Shown piece after piece: positions 11,964 through 25,200 of a stretch of DNA of 64,000 bases. Below the pieces are notes generated by a model. That model did not search any database. It had not been told where the DNA came from and saw only the letters and a list, made by a program, of their open reading frames with translations. The stretch comes from Watersipora subatra (lineage: Eukaryota > Bryozoa > Gymnolaemata > Cheilostomatida > Watersiporidae). Position 1 is the stretch's first letter, and the number at the start of each line of letters is the position of its first letter. The position numbers were made by a program, and so were the translations under genes. The DNA lies in contig NC_088708.1 in NCBI RefSeq assembly GCF_963576615.1, positions 57,833,196 through 57,897,195 on the forward strand. Direction: 5' to 3'.

Positions 11964-14900
11964 TGCTCTACAGATGTGGGGCCTGATATGTTTCCAGTTC
12001 TACAGAATACTTGCCAGAATGTAATTTTAATTACAATTAAATTAAAAACTATGATTGTTTGAAGCTCCCTTGGTTCACAATATTTTAGATCTCAGTTATA
12101 AAGGTTTACCTTAACTCACAAAAATGCCTTTTTAATAACATTATGATTGCATTAAAGATTTTAGCAAATAATTAAAACTTCCTTCATCTAAACTCTATTC
12201 GGTACCAGTTCATGAACATTCTTGGTGGGTCATTCTTTTTCATGACTTGCTTACTTGAGCTGCCTAATATCAGGTAACAGCCAGAGCTGTATTAAAATCA
12301 CTTTTTTAAAATCAAATCTGTGACAAACCAATTTAGTTACAATCAAATCACCTGTTCGTGTCAAATGATATTTAACAAATAAAACCGCTCGCCTGTTGTG
12401 CACAAATAAAATGCCAAATCCCTCAATAATGATTTGGAAATATTTGGCAAATTATTGAGTGAAAAACATCTAAGCAAAGCCGTTGTTCTACAAGATAGGG
12501 TAGGCCACCATAATTTTCCTTCTTTGGAAATATTGAACAATGATGTTATATAATGTACTGCATACAAGTACAATGTAATGGTAATGATGACCAGTGAAGT
12601 AATACTTTGTTTGCATTGTATTCATGGAGGTGTTCAGTATAGTTCATGTATTTGGAGAATAACAGTAAGCAGGGCATAAAATATCAAGAATAAACAAAAT
12701 TATTGTCACTGGCCATATTTCAAACTTTCATTTTATCACCCACTTGTTGACATTACAATCTAGAAATGAGAAATTTGAAAAACGAATCTAAACAGAGAAG
12801 TTTGCCTTGAATGCACTATGAATTCATTTTAACTAAAGGGTTTTTCTACAATAGCAGACATTGCATGGATTGAAAATGTTCTGAGAGCAAGCTTAGCTAG
12901 TATTTATCCTATTATATTTTATCAGCATGAGGAATTATATGATATAATGTGATTCTACTGTTCTACATAAGTAACCCTAAAAATTATTGCAATAGTATAA
13001 TAATTTAAATGCCCTTACTATATGAAGATTACACATATTCTGACTAGCTTTATTACTATTATCATCAAGTCTAAGTTGCAGTAAATTGCAACTCAATCAA
13101 AAAGTTGTCATAAAACAGAAATGTCCAAATTAGCAAAAGGTAAGGACATCCAACATTCAAGTTAAGAGACATAATTGTCATATCATTACTGTCGACCGTT
13201 TTGGGATTGACTTTAGGGAGCAAAGCATTTTTGGCTTGAAAATATCATTGGCAAAGCAAGGTAACTAACATTAAGTTAAGTGTTTTAACACCAGCATCAT
13301 ATCACCTGAACTGCCATCGATGGTGATTTCACAAGAGCTGAACTGTTTAAGATAACATATACTTTTGTTTTGTAACCAATAAATTATCTTCCAAAAGATT
13401 TCTTGGAAAAATTTTCATTACCAATTTGACTTGTTTGTTAAATCATAATCAGTTTATTTCTCCTAAACCAAATCTCAAATCACTTTTGCATTTGTCCAAA
13501 CCAAATAAAAGCTGACTAGAATCACTACTAAGGGGATTTGTTTCCAATATTTGAGTAGTACAGTATTCAAATTGCTATCGATTTAAACGCAGCTTTGGAA
13601 TTTGCGTCTGTAAAACTTCATTTTCAGCAAGTGCCATGAATAGAATAAAACAAAGGTATACCAGAAAATATAAATGTAATGCAATAAATGGTTTCCAGCC
13701 AACTAGCAGCACACTAACAGGATGACAGCCAATAAACTGCTAAGATTTTAAGCACTCTAAAATAAACTTTATAAAATTTATCCATATAATTTTTTACAAA
13801 GCATTAATCACTGTAGTAGTTGACTACACATGATGATGGATTTTGAACATTAATAGGAAATTCCTCCTTTTTGGGTATAAAACACTACAGCTGTGAATTT
13901 AGCTTCCAAAAACCTTCTAATGGCTAAATGATACAAAGGTCCCAGCCACTTTTAAAGATATTTAAACCTTTTCAACATGTAGCGAGGAATAATTTGAGAC
14001 TTTAGATCTCAACAACGCATTTACATCTGCACAAAATCCAATTTGATAGCGGTAAAAAGTACTAAATCAGAAGCAGAAACGTGCACAAGTAGGAAGCCGC
14101 ATCATAAAACAAAAATGATTAGATGACAAACTCAATTGATTATGCAAAGTATAGCTCTCAAAACAGCACTTTCAAGAAAATAAAGCTCAAGTTGGTTGCA
14201 ATGAAAATGTCTATGGCATGAATAACATTGGTCTCATTAGACACTCAGCGCTTTTAGATTAGTAGAAATACAGTCATGTTATAAGCTAGCAAACATAAGT
14301 TACTTTGACCCCAACATTTGGAACCATGACATGAATAGGCATAGACCGATTTAGGATAATGAACAAGGATACACTCGTACAAGTCGCTTTAGAAGCTGTG
14401 TACGTTCAAATTCTAAAATTACGAATTCAGCATATTGGCGTCTTTACAATTATATTTTTTATTTTCACTTACTTATTTCATGAACAATTCAAAATAGCTA
14501 TTTTACGTTGAAATATTATTAATATTAAAACGGTAAGTGTCAGATATGTTATAATTCGTGGGATTTTCCGCAAGAGAACCGTCCAGTTGCGAGCTCATAA
14601 CAACTGTTCTCACGGTATGACTGTTTTGTCACTGTAGGGCAGTTTTAGTTGTCTATGCTAAACGGAAGCGCAACGGAATATCCCCGATGAGCTATTATTA
14701 ATAACGAATAGTAATCGGACAGAACGTCGTTATTGTGTATTACATAGAGTTCTGGCTGTAAGTCATACCAATTATTTATGAAAAACATTCTATGTTTTAA
14801 TACATAGTGAAAAATAGAAATTTCCGTTATTAAAATACTTCAGCGCGCTCTGTAGTTCAAAAAAAAAACTACTCTATTACCGCATTACTTGTTTGTTAAA

Positions 14901-15330
14901 ACTGCTTGCTCTCTGTGAAGCTCATTTGAAAGATTTAACTATAGCGTGACTTAAACGTTTTATAGTAAGTACATGTACATACATGTGCAGTGATTTGGTG
15001 AATGTATTGATATGGGTTTTAGATGTAGCGAGTCAATGAGATTCTGGTAGCTTAGGTTTTGTAGCTTACTGGCCTCAAGCTCAAAACTACTGGTTGGCTA
15101 CACTGTTCCCGCAGTGGTTAGCTTTTGCGCTAAGGTTAGCTTCCTAAAAAGCATTGCAAAAGCTCGGACCGTTACATTACAATGACACATGAATTCCCGG
15201 GTTGTATGGGTGAAAGGTTTATGCACAGAAAATTTATATGTAATAAACAACAACATTTGCCATTCTAACTTTTAAATGGAGGTGCTTGTTTATTTTGTTT
15301 AGGACCAGCCAATGCATAATTGGCATAACT
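11964..15330. other. Intergenic or upstream sequence of the coiled-coil gene; nothing coding seen
   Basis: AT-rich with no recognisable exon. A less AT-rich stretch at about 14560-14720 (CCGCAAG, TTGCGAGC, GGAAGCGCAACGG) could be a promoter or first 5' UTR exon of the coiled-coil gene on the minus strand, but no motif proves it. Confidence 0.4.
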
Positions 15331-15375
15331 GTCAATGCATAATTGTCTAGGCTTAGTATGCTACTACTACGCCTA

Positions 15376-16178
15376 CTGTCATAATATACATTAATGACCT
15401 TCCAAAGGCAGTCAACTGTAGCACCAGTCTGTATTGCTGATGATACACTACTTTACCAGTCGGTCAACAATGATCAAGAAAAACAATTGTTTCAAACTAA
15501 TATAAACTCTTCACAAGACTGGGCTCAGACATGGTGTATGTCATTTAACATTAATAAGTATTCTGCGTTAGCTTTTAACTCCACTGATTCCTCTCCACAA
15601 GCTGATTACTTAATGACACTACTCCTGAAGTAGTTCAAGAGACAGAATATCTAGGAGTGGTATTACAATCCAATTTGAAATTCAACAACCATATACAGTC
15701 CAAGGTCTTGAGAGCTAAATGCCAGTTAGGCATGCGCAAGCGTGCTCTTTATGCTGTTCCTGAAAAAGCGCTTCTTCTGGCTTACACTAGTTTCTGCAGA
15801 CTCCATCTAGAATATGCTGCAGCAGTTTGGGATACTTCACTTGAATATTTAAAAAATGACATGGAAATGGTGCAGCACAACGCAATAAGATTCATAAGTC
15901 AGCTGAAAGGTGGGGAAAGCATCACTGAAGCTCGCAATAGCTTGTAACTAGATACTCTTGCTGACAGACATACCAAAATCAGACACGCACTGTTAATGAG
16001 AACTCTATCAAGAGAAGAAAATCGTACATCCCTGTCTAGTGCATATGACGAGTTGATGAATGTCAAACCGATAGCATGCCAAATAATAGAGCAGCTACAA
16101 GAGGAGATTCACCAACAATGTACGCAAAAACATCGGTATATCACAACAGCTTCCTACCGAGAGCAGTTTGTGAACTAG
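15376..16178 (+). mobile_element. LINE reverse-transcriptase fragment (C-terminal half), decayed
   Basis: Translated pieces read YINDLPKAVNC, then IADDTLLYQSVNNDQEKQL (the ADD catalytic box of non-LTR reverse transcriptases), then QSNLKFNNHIQSKV, LLLAYTSFCRLHLEYAAAVW and MVQHNAIRFISQLKG, typical of the region after the polymerase core in CR1/Jockey-type LINEs. The reading frame changes near 15400 and 15630, with a stop near 15945, so it is a 5'-truncated pseudogene. No target duplication was identified. Confidence 0.85.
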
Positions 16179-16831
16179 AAACCAAGCTAACAAATCACAG
16201 CTAACACATGTACATAACACAGCTAACTTACAATTAACCAATAATAACCTGGAACAGTATAGTACATTATAAATTACGACATTCTATTGTTTTTCTCCTA
16301 GATGCATAATTAGGCAACAATTTTGATATACAAATGCTGGTTAAGGACTAAAATTATCTGAGGCGCACCACTTGTTTTTACTTTAGTGCGTACTAATGAA
16401 GAAAGGTGAGAGGTCGACAGAAACAATGCTAGTCAACTCAAATCACATAAAAAATCTACGGCAGTATTTCATCCTGAAAACTTTATTGTCATAGGCAGCA
16501 GTGACGATAACATTGACAAAATCAATTTAAGCACACTAAATAAGACGCAAAACGTCGTACGTTATGTGCTAATAATGGTCATCTCATAATAGGCATGGTC
16601 AACAGAAACAAATTGTGAAAATATTATCGGCGTACAGCATTTCGGCGTCTTTGTTATGTTAATCTACGTCATAAGCACACCGACTGCCAAATTTTAACTC
16701 AGGCAAAAATTTTGTAGAATTCGTATGGTGAAATAAGCTTTGTATGGTGAGGTGAAAAAAATCATCATGTTCCACTTCGTAAGGTGAAAAATCGTATAAT
16801 AGGCTAATCATACCCTGAGGGTGCACTGTAC
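16179..16831. other. No feature recognised
   Basis: AT-rich sequence between the LINE fragment and the TTAA-flanked MITE. No open frame of note. Confidence 0.4.
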
Positions 16832-16835
16832 TTAA

Positions 16836-17733
16836 AGGTTGACTTGCAACAAAATTCACATTACCGTTATTTGATACCAGTATGAAAAGATACCGGTATG
16901 AAAAAATTCACCATGTCTTACTCTGTTGTGTTGTAGGTGCAAAATATGTGGAAAGGCGATTACAAGCTCTTAAAAGCTCAAAAACGAACAGTTAATCGCA
17001 GCCACACGAGACCGCCGTAGTTTGGATTCCCTTTCCAAAACGGCTCAAATGTGATATAGTTGTGAGAGATGGTTTCTGTTTACACTTTCTTGCAACCTTA
17101 TTCATCGAAATATTTTCACAAATGTACTTCACGTATTCAATAAAACTATGTCTATTGTTCTTACACGTCTGTTTTATCGTCATTGTAATGCTGTCACTTT
17201 TAGCACTGATATCTTATAACTTACCGTAAAAAGTCGTTAAAATTTTTAACCTTAGCTCGAAGGAGTACATATCATTGTCTGATATTTATGACGAGCCTGT
17301 TGGTCACCTGTGATAATCGAAAAGTGCTGCAAAAATTATTTGCGAAGTATTGGGTCGCGTGATCAGATTACGACTTGACGATTGAATAATGCCGAAACAA
17401 AGCTGTAAAGTAGCAAGCATCTATGTTTGATACAGGGTCTTCGGTAAAACCCGAAGTGTTTGTCATAAACTAGTACTACGATAAGTTTTATATTGAGCCT
17501 TGTATTGGCTTTTCAATTCACGTGAGAACATACGTGACAAGACGATAACCAAATTTCGTGGTTATGTCATCGAAATAAACAGATTCCAATCTACGGCGGC
17601 TTTTCGTTTTTGAGCTTTTAAAAGCTTGTAATCACATTTCCACATATTGGGCACTTACAACACAACAGAGTAAGACATGGTGAAGCTTTTGATACCAAAT
17701 AACTGTAATGTGAATTTTGTTGCAAGTCAACCT
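16836..17733. mobile_element. TTAA-flanked MITE with long terminal inverted repeats, copy 1
   Basis: A 898-bp element beginning AGGTTGACTTGCAACAAAAT and ending with its reverse complement. The inverted repeat continues, imperfectly, for about 150-200 bp. It is flanked by TTAA on both sides (16832-16835 and 17734-17737). There is no transposase frame. A close relative lies at 42528-43428. TTAA duplication points to a Kolobok- or piggyBac-mobilised family. Confidence 0.85.
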
Positions 17734-17829
17734 TTAACAAGCATTTTGTCAGCATTTTTCAAAGCTATTCACACGCTTCAGATACTATTATCACCTATAC
17801 ATGCAGCCGACGTAGTAAACATACTGCAT

Positions 17830-18609
17830 TGCATTCATTTGGACAAAGCTGTCGTCGTGTGTCTGTCCAGTTAAGGTGACTTTAGTTAGGAAAAATCGGT
17901 TTCACTGAGGATTTGAACTCGCAACATTGAAGTCAAACATCTACTAATAAGCACGCATAACCACTAGGTTAAGCCATTCATAACATTCTGGACCGTTTAT
18001 CTATTCTTATTGTGATTGTACACACTAAAAATGTACTTGTATTATTAATTAATATTACCTTTTTGCGTTTGTTTTCTTTAGAAGTTTTTTAGAAGCTTTT
18101 TACTATTACTCCATTACCTATGTTTTTAATTTGTTATTTTCGAATGTACCATTTCAATTGCAAATGTGCTGTTACACTCCTATTTCCGGTTTGCCCTAAG
18201 GTTTAATCGTTAAATTTGTAAAGGCTAAATCCTTTTTGCGTGAACAGTTTATTATCTCAAGTAGGAATTGCCTCTACATTCTCTCTACGTTTGGTCAGAC
18301 AATGTATCAGACAAGGACAGTCCGATATCTCATTTTTATTCTGTGTACCAGTATCGAGAGGCGCCCGTATAGTAACTGTTGTACTAAAAGTTTTGATGGA
18401 TAGCTTCTGCCGCAACAGTAACCTTTTTTATACACACACTTCTATGCACTAATTGTTACTTTTAATTCAATATATTTATGATGTTTATTAATTCATTTGA
18501 ACATTTGAAGTTTGAAAGTTAGAATGGTAACTGTTTTGATATGTTCAATAAAAATTAATTTTTGTGCAAAGACTTTTGTATTACCCGAGCAGGCCGGGCA
18601 TTCTTCTAG
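17830..18609. repeat. Dispersed repeat with tRNA-like module and CTAG terminus, copy 2
   Basis: Second copy of the repeat at 2490-3262, with the same order of blocks: a tRNA-like module on the minus strand (TAGTGGTTATGCGTGC, then GAGTTCAAATCCTC), the GIASTFSL block near 18265, and a tail with GTTAGAATGGTAA, CCGAGCAGGCCGGGCATT and CTAG. Confidence 0.65.
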
Positions 18610-18660
18610 CAACTTTCCCTGAACTATGAAAAACTGCTGTAGTTACCCCACTACACAAGG

Positions 18661-19220
18661 TTGTTGATAAAAATAATTTATCCAGTTATAGACACACCTG
18701 TGCTTCCTATACTTTCTAAAACTTATGATGGACATATACTTACTGCACTTCAAATGAACTTAGATAGCAACAAAACTATACGTAGCTTACAGTTAGGATT
18801 TAGACAAAACTACTCTTGCATCACCACCATTCATTATCTCTACTCCATTTGGTCAAACATGTTCAGAAATAAAAATACTTTAGTAGTTATCTTTCTTGAC
18901 TTTCAAAAGACTGATGACATGGTTAATCACAATATTCTTATTTCAAAACTTGCAAACAAGTAACTGGTAAGTTTTTAGATGCCATCAGGTCATACCTGAC
19001 AGGATGGCAACAATGGGGCAAAAATAAAAAATATCTGCCCAGATGCCGTTCCTGTAGCTACTGGCGTTCTACAAGGTTTAATTCTTACACTCGCACTATT
19101 TTAACTTTTTATAAATAATTTACTAAATTTACCACTCTACAGCACACCTTATGCTTATGCTGACCATACTTCATTCTCTATATCAGAAACTGACCCTTCA
19201 TGTCTCTAATCTAACATACG
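18661..19220 (+). mobile_element. LINE reverse-transcriptase fragment (RT core), decayed
   Basis: Translation gives LQLGFRQNYSCITTIHYL, VVIFLDFQKTDDMVNHNIL, then in another frame FLDAIRSYLTGWQQWG, GVLQGLILTLALF, a stop, and LFINNLLNLPLY followed by YADHTSF. These are the FLDF, G-QG and YADD blocks of a non-LTR reverse transcriptase. YADD reads YADH and there are frame changes, so it is inactive. It could be the same family as 15376-16178, carrying the domain half missing there. Confidence 0.85.
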
Positions 19221-21345
19221 GCAAAACTTCTGATTGAATGCCACCTTTATTTGAATGCCACCTCTATATGACCGCCTCAACTAGAAAAGGGTTGAACAAT
19301 AGAGTTCCCCTTTAATTGGATGCCACCTCCATTTGATGGCCACTGACATTATTTCTTTTTTACAAACCCATAATAACAAGTGATCCTTAAAAAGTATTCT
19401 CAAAACTGTACTAATAATGACTCGGTTACATCAATAGCAAATCTTTCATTGTTTCTGTTCGTATCTAAGTCCGTTTTCCAACTCCAAAGTTTTTTGGCTT
19501 TTTTGTTAAAGCCTTGAAAGAAACACTATTGAAATAATTAATAACTGTATCATGCTAATAGTAGTTTCTTGTTCAACGGGGTATTGATACTTCGACGTAT
19601 ATGAAAAATGATTTACGTTTATGATTGCATATGAGCGACTAGTTTTAGGCTAGAAGTTGTGCTTAGCGCCCATCTGGCTAAATTTTTATCATTATTTGTG
19701 CGAAACGCAACGCGTAAAAGTTTTGCTCAGTAAAAAAATGGTTTGGACGCTAATATCGACTAGTTCAGCAGTGCAGAAGAAGAGTTGAGGTCAGAAGACG
19801 TTGTGGAAAGTATTGAACAGCTAGAAGATGTTCGTTCCAATGCAACAATCAGAATGCAACTGGCCAAGCAAATGATGCAAATGTTGTTTCGAAATTGTTA
19901 ATTTTTGTTTTTGCATGTATTATAGGCACATATAGTTCGTTTATGTCACTTGTTCTTGAATATATATTTGCGGCATTTGGTAGATTATCATTATTATAAC
20001 TTATAAATTTTTAGATTTATAGCACATTATGTGATAGCGTCCTTGCGTTTATCGTAACTCAGCTCACAATGGATCGACACTCGTAACTCTTCTTCTATGG
20101 CACATCAAAAGCCAGTTTTGGCAGAAAGCTGTAGGAAACATATAACTGATTGCAATGAGCTTTTATGCAAAATTGTTAAATATACATGCAGTTATAAAAT
20201 AAAAATATGCTTCCAAATTTGGAATAAAATAACAATTTTAAAGCTCCAACACAAATTGCAAAACAGAGCACAGGCTATAATATTACCGCAGATTAATTGC
20301 AAGCAATATAGATCAACTGGTAAGAGATATTTCTCGGTTTCTCCATGCATATTTATTAAAAGATCTTCAACAAGATGGAGGTAAATTAGGAGAATTATTG
20401 CATTCAAAATTTTTAATATCGCTCCACCGGAAGAAGAGGGCAAAATGTAGGTGACATTCATTTTGCCCATAAAAGGGCTACATTTATCTTCCCCAAATTC
20501 TGACGAACCATTTGTTAATTAAAATTATGTAATGCGGTTTATATTAATCCGTGAAAACTCTGCCTAGAAAACTAGTTATGATGCTTAATTGTTTTGGTCA
20601 GCTCAGTCTCGCTTCAGCTTAACACAGCCATCCAAAAGCAGTACTGTATTGTCCTATTAGGAGACTTCGGAACCATCTGGAGCACTTTTCCTCTGTCAAA
20701 AGCTCGGAAATTGCGAAATCGGCATCGTGTACTTGGTGGAAGTCATTATGTGGCACCAAAACTCAAAAATATTAGATTTCGAAACTTTTCCATTTTATCA
20801 CCGACTTCACTGTGTTCATGCCTCCATGGGTTCCTTGCGAAACACGACAACTCCAACGATCTCCTCTTGAAAATAGGATGGTAGTGAATGTGTCATCATT
20901 GCTGCTGTGGCGAAAATTGGCCAGTCACTGTGAGTCGGCAAACAGAATGGCCACTAGCAAGAATCCTGTCAGCAGTAAAAAACTAAAGTTCCTTCAAAAT
21001 CGACATAATTTACTCAACCTATCACAAACTTTTTCAGGTAAAGCTACAATTAAGTATCGTGTGAGTGTGCAGACGGCCCTCTATAGGCTCTATATCCACC
21101 ATGATAGTATAGTGCGATTTTTTATTTATTTGTTGAAAATTTAATTTTTATTCTTTCTCAATTCACTTTCCTTTTTTTAAAGTTTTGTTCTTTGCACGAG
21201 TCCCCAAACATTTGATAGATGATCATTGAACAATGTAATTGTCATAAACAAAACAACAGAACGATCATAACATGAATTCAATAAATAATTATTTTTATTT
21301 TGTAAATAAATAATAAGTTATAATAAATTGTTATTTAATTTATTA
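19221..21345. other. Transposon-rich stretch without an identified gene
   Basis: Contains repeated GAATGCCACCT / GGATGCCACCTCC blocks at 19235-19345 and a short hairpin at 20438-20468 (GGGCAAAATG with its inverse, 11-nt loop). Open frames of about 95-110 codons at 20594-21144 have no recognised domain. Probably decayed mobile DNA. Confidence 0.4.
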
Positions 21346-21360
21346 CCTCAATCCTGTCTA

Positions 21361-21525
21361 TCTTAGCAGCTATGAGGGGTACTATGTCACAATCAAGAAT
21401 GAACAATCTTTTTCTCATGTATGCTCATCATGCTCTACTTGACAAAGTAGAAAATAATTATATAGTGAATGAGTTTGTTGGTCAACATCTGGATAGGAAG
21501 CGTTTTATTGCACCAAGTGACTGAA
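21361..21525 (+). mobile_element. hAT-type transposase C-terminal fragment
   Basis: In one frame the sequence reads AAMRGTMSQSRMNNLFLMY, AHHALLDKVENNYIV and NEFVGQHLDRKRFI, then stops. This resembles the C-terminal dimerisation end of hAT/ZMYM1-like transposases (R-M-x-x-L-x-L-x-x-x-H pattern). Only the tail remains. The GC-rich block at 21870-22060 (TGGATATCCGCCCTAAAT; GGAGGCCCCCTTT) may be the rest of the same or another element's end. Confidence 0.5.
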
Positions 21526-22139
21526 TTGAATAGAATCGTTTGTGTTTGCAGGCCAAGTTTGTTGCTCATTGTATTTCTAGGTGGTCATAATTTAAACATA
21601 GTAAGTTCTAAGCAGGCCAAGTAATGTATTATTGTTGTCTTTCTCTGATGCATGTAATATATTATTTAAACTTATTTTTGTAATTAAAACAGGTGCTCTT
21701 AAATCTAGTTTTTAAAAGACAAGTGTCAAGCTATAACAATCAATCTTCTATGTACACATGTACATGTATGTATATTTATGAATATAAATGTAAATATACA
21801 TATATATGGTTACAACTCAAAACCATGTAACTCTGTAGCTAGCTCTCTTAGCAAGACTTAAAATAACTCACCTTGGCCGGACCTGGATATCCGCCCTAAA
21901 TAATACAAGATACACTTTAAAATGCCCTAATTTTGCTCTTAATTCTCAAAATTTTCTCGGGGAGGCCCCCTTTACTGGGAGGGCACTTCAGCTCCTCTCT
22001 CAGACCCTCCCCACACGGCCGTAAACGGCCGAGTTGGGCCTTCTGCCCTCTGGCAACTACTAATTGACAATCTCCTGACCACTTTTTTTTGAATAATAAA
22101 ACCCTGATCCAAAAACATATATTAAATACAAATCAATTT

Positions 22140-22203
22140 TCTGTCCAAAGAATTTTTTATTACCTTGGCATTACCTTGGGGCAATGCCAAGTAGCACAGC
22201 TAG
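22140..22203 (+). repeat. CTAG-ended (Helitron-like) repeat tail just upstream of the UPF0489 start
   Basis: CTGTCCAAAGAATTTTTTAT, TACC, GGGGCAATGCCAAG and CACAGCTAG|T match the tails at 3240-3262, 31485-31521, 42330-42373 and elsewhere. It ends 67 bp before the ATG at 22271. Confidence 0.55.
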
Positions 22204-22270
22204 TCTTACTATATAATAAACTGCTTATTATTTTATACGTCTGTTTATCTGTAGTGTTCTAACATTGAGT

Positions 22271-25200
22271 ATGGCCAGGAGCAAACACAACTTAACTATG
22301 CACATAGTTGAAGACCATAATGAGGTAAGACAAGATTTCGAGAGTTGAATTTGTTGAAAAGATTTGTTGTGCACACTGCTAAGAACACTTCGCTTATATT
22401 ATTCTCCATCTCCGCAGGTTTTGGAGCCTATATATCGGGCAATTGGTTCAAAAAGACTTGCATTCTCTGGTAATACCATGCTGCATTTTGATTCTCATCC
22501 AGACCTTCTCATTCCATCTGATCTAATGGCTGATAATATATTTGACCGCCAAGAAGTGGAAAGGTTTGAAAATTTCTACTAGCATCATGCTATTTATGTC
22601 ACTTAATAATTTTCAGGTCATTTAGGAATAACTAGGGTAATGAGTGTTCAGTTTTATGAATCAAAGTTTGAATTAATCTGTTGAGGCGTCATATTATAAG
22701 CTGCTGAAATATATTTAAAAACACTTTGGGTGAGACTCAGTACTTGTTTTTATGAGAACAACAGGGTGTTCATTTGCAGGGTGTGCTTGTTACCTTGATG
22801 TATGCCACTATTTAGTAGCGAAGAGCTGGCTCTCGTGATAAAATGAAAGATAATAAACATTACTTTAGATTGCTAGTGAGTTTCATCAAGATTGTTGGAT
22901 GCTGTAGGATGACAAGCATAGAGAACTGGATCATGCCTTTAGTCTATGCTGGACATATATCTACTGTTGTCTGGATAAAAAAAGAATGGGCTACACAAAT
23001 CGCTGACGGTGAATACGTATTCATGCTGGGTAAAGATTCTGCTTCCGGATATATGCGGTAAGTAGGAACAACCCGGTGGTTTGACCTTGTTGAATGTCTG
23101 TGCTAGAGAGTATGATCAACTTTGCATTATATGCAATTATACAGATGTTATCACTGCCTCTTCTTATTCAACTTGATTAGCCTTTGCTCATTGGTGAGTA
23201 GTATAGCTGAATCACGGATTGTTGGGTACCTGGCTATAAGACCGAAACCAATTATCCCCATTAGACTTGTAAACCATGTACATGTATGTAAATTTTAATC
23301 CGTTCCAAGCCGAGAAAACAACCGGTAAAGTATTCTTCAAACATTTTACACCATAAACTGTACTGTATACTATATACTATAAATAAAAATGGGTAGATAT
23401 AGATCATGTTTAATTGTAATAAAAAAATTTCTATCTATGAGGGTGAAAACAGAAAACAAAAAGTAAACATTCTGTATGCTTTTGCTCTTAAAACATCGAA
23501 AACATCCTCGGTTAAGATACAATACCAAAAATTGCAGAAATTGATAATGAAACGGCAAAGAAAGGAACAGATCAATTACATCAAAAATCGTGTGAAAAAA
23601 ATATAAACAGCAATGGTACGTTTACTTCACGTATTTGAAAAAGAATCTTCCCCCAAAACAATTTAGGGTAACTCGACTGGAGGAGTTGTCTACCTAGCAA
23701 ATCTTTTCGGTAGAGGGATGTCATCCCAGATGATTCTTTTCTTTTTGTATAGAATTTATGAAGCGTAACTTGTTTTTCCCTTTGTTAACGAATGTTTCCA
23801 TGCTGTTTCCGGAGTTGTTCCGAACATTTTATTCTAATGCGCATGCTCTGGTTTGGTCGAAAACCGAATTTATGTACGAGATAAGAGACGAACAAATCTC
23901 AATTTTTTGGTCGAAAACCGAATGGGTTGAGAACTGAAGCGTTCGAGAACCGAGGTTTCACTGTACTCTTTTTTCATAGAAAGTATGAATTCTCTATGTA
24001 TAATGGGTCTCATCTTTTGCTTAGCTACCATAGCAACTTAGTTATTCTACTACTACGGCAAGGATAGATATCTGCTTTCAGTATTTTTCACTCAAGACTC
24101 TCGGTATAGCAACTATGAGAACTGATTCATCGAGAGTCTGCAAGATTTATGACTGGCGATCAGGCTGAGCGAAACAGCTTGGATTGTTAACCTTTGCTGA
24201 TGTTGCCAATGAGCCAGGCTGGCACCTTTCCTGCAAATAATAGCGCTTAACCCACCTAATCTTATCTCGAATGTATCCTAGTACCACATGGCTAAGTGGG
24301 TCCTCCCAGCAACCTTGAATATAAAATTGGCGCTGTCACATTATTGCTGTCGCTTTGGAAGGTTGGAAATTTCCTCGACACCTCAACAATATTTTTCTTA
24401 TATCCTATATGCAATTACTAAAAGTACTTCGTAATTTTCTAATGTGTGGTAAAAATATTTTACTGTTATACTGTCCATGTGTCAGTCCATCAAGCTAGTT
24501 GAAAGCTACTATGTGTACATTTCATTTTTAAACTAAAAAACATACAGTAGATGCTGCTACAACGTAAATAATTCCTTCCGAGGGCGATTACATTGTAGGG
24601 GTTTTACGTTATACAAACAGTAAAATACATGTAAATTACCTAATCCATTCCAACATCATCCCCAACTAACCTCATTGGTCCTTCAAAAAAGAGCAAAACT
24701 TGACTTTTTAATTTAATGGCTGTAGCCTACAATGACTGGTATTATTGGTTCTTATGGATAACTTTTTCTTTTTTTCATATCATTTTCACTTGGTTCAGTG
24801 TTCATTATCACGGTAATTCTTCGTTAAGTTTAGGTGGAGTGCACGCCTTCAATGTCAATTTATATCAATTTTTGTTGACATTTTTTACTAGACAGCACGG
24901 GTCTGACCTGCGGAGAAAAAATAAAAATCGTTGTATATGTCGTAAGTAAAGTAAACCAAAAATATATCTTTACTATAATAAGAGCCTTGTCTGTCCGTTT
25001 GTCCGAAACTGGGGTTAAAGGTTAGGAACAAATATCACTTTGAATGAGACTTTAATAATTACATTCAGCACGGTAGGCTGACGCTCTAACACCTGCGCCA
25101 ATCTAACGCTTTTGGGTGTTTGGGAATAATTGTGCTGCTATTTATTATCTGCACAATGTCGGCACATCTTACAAGCTCTCACATTAAACTACCAGGGTAC

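Noticed and set aside
20594-21144. Open frames of 96 and 110 codons as a host gene
   Set aside because: No recognisable domain, overlapping frames of similar length, and a location between transposon remnants.
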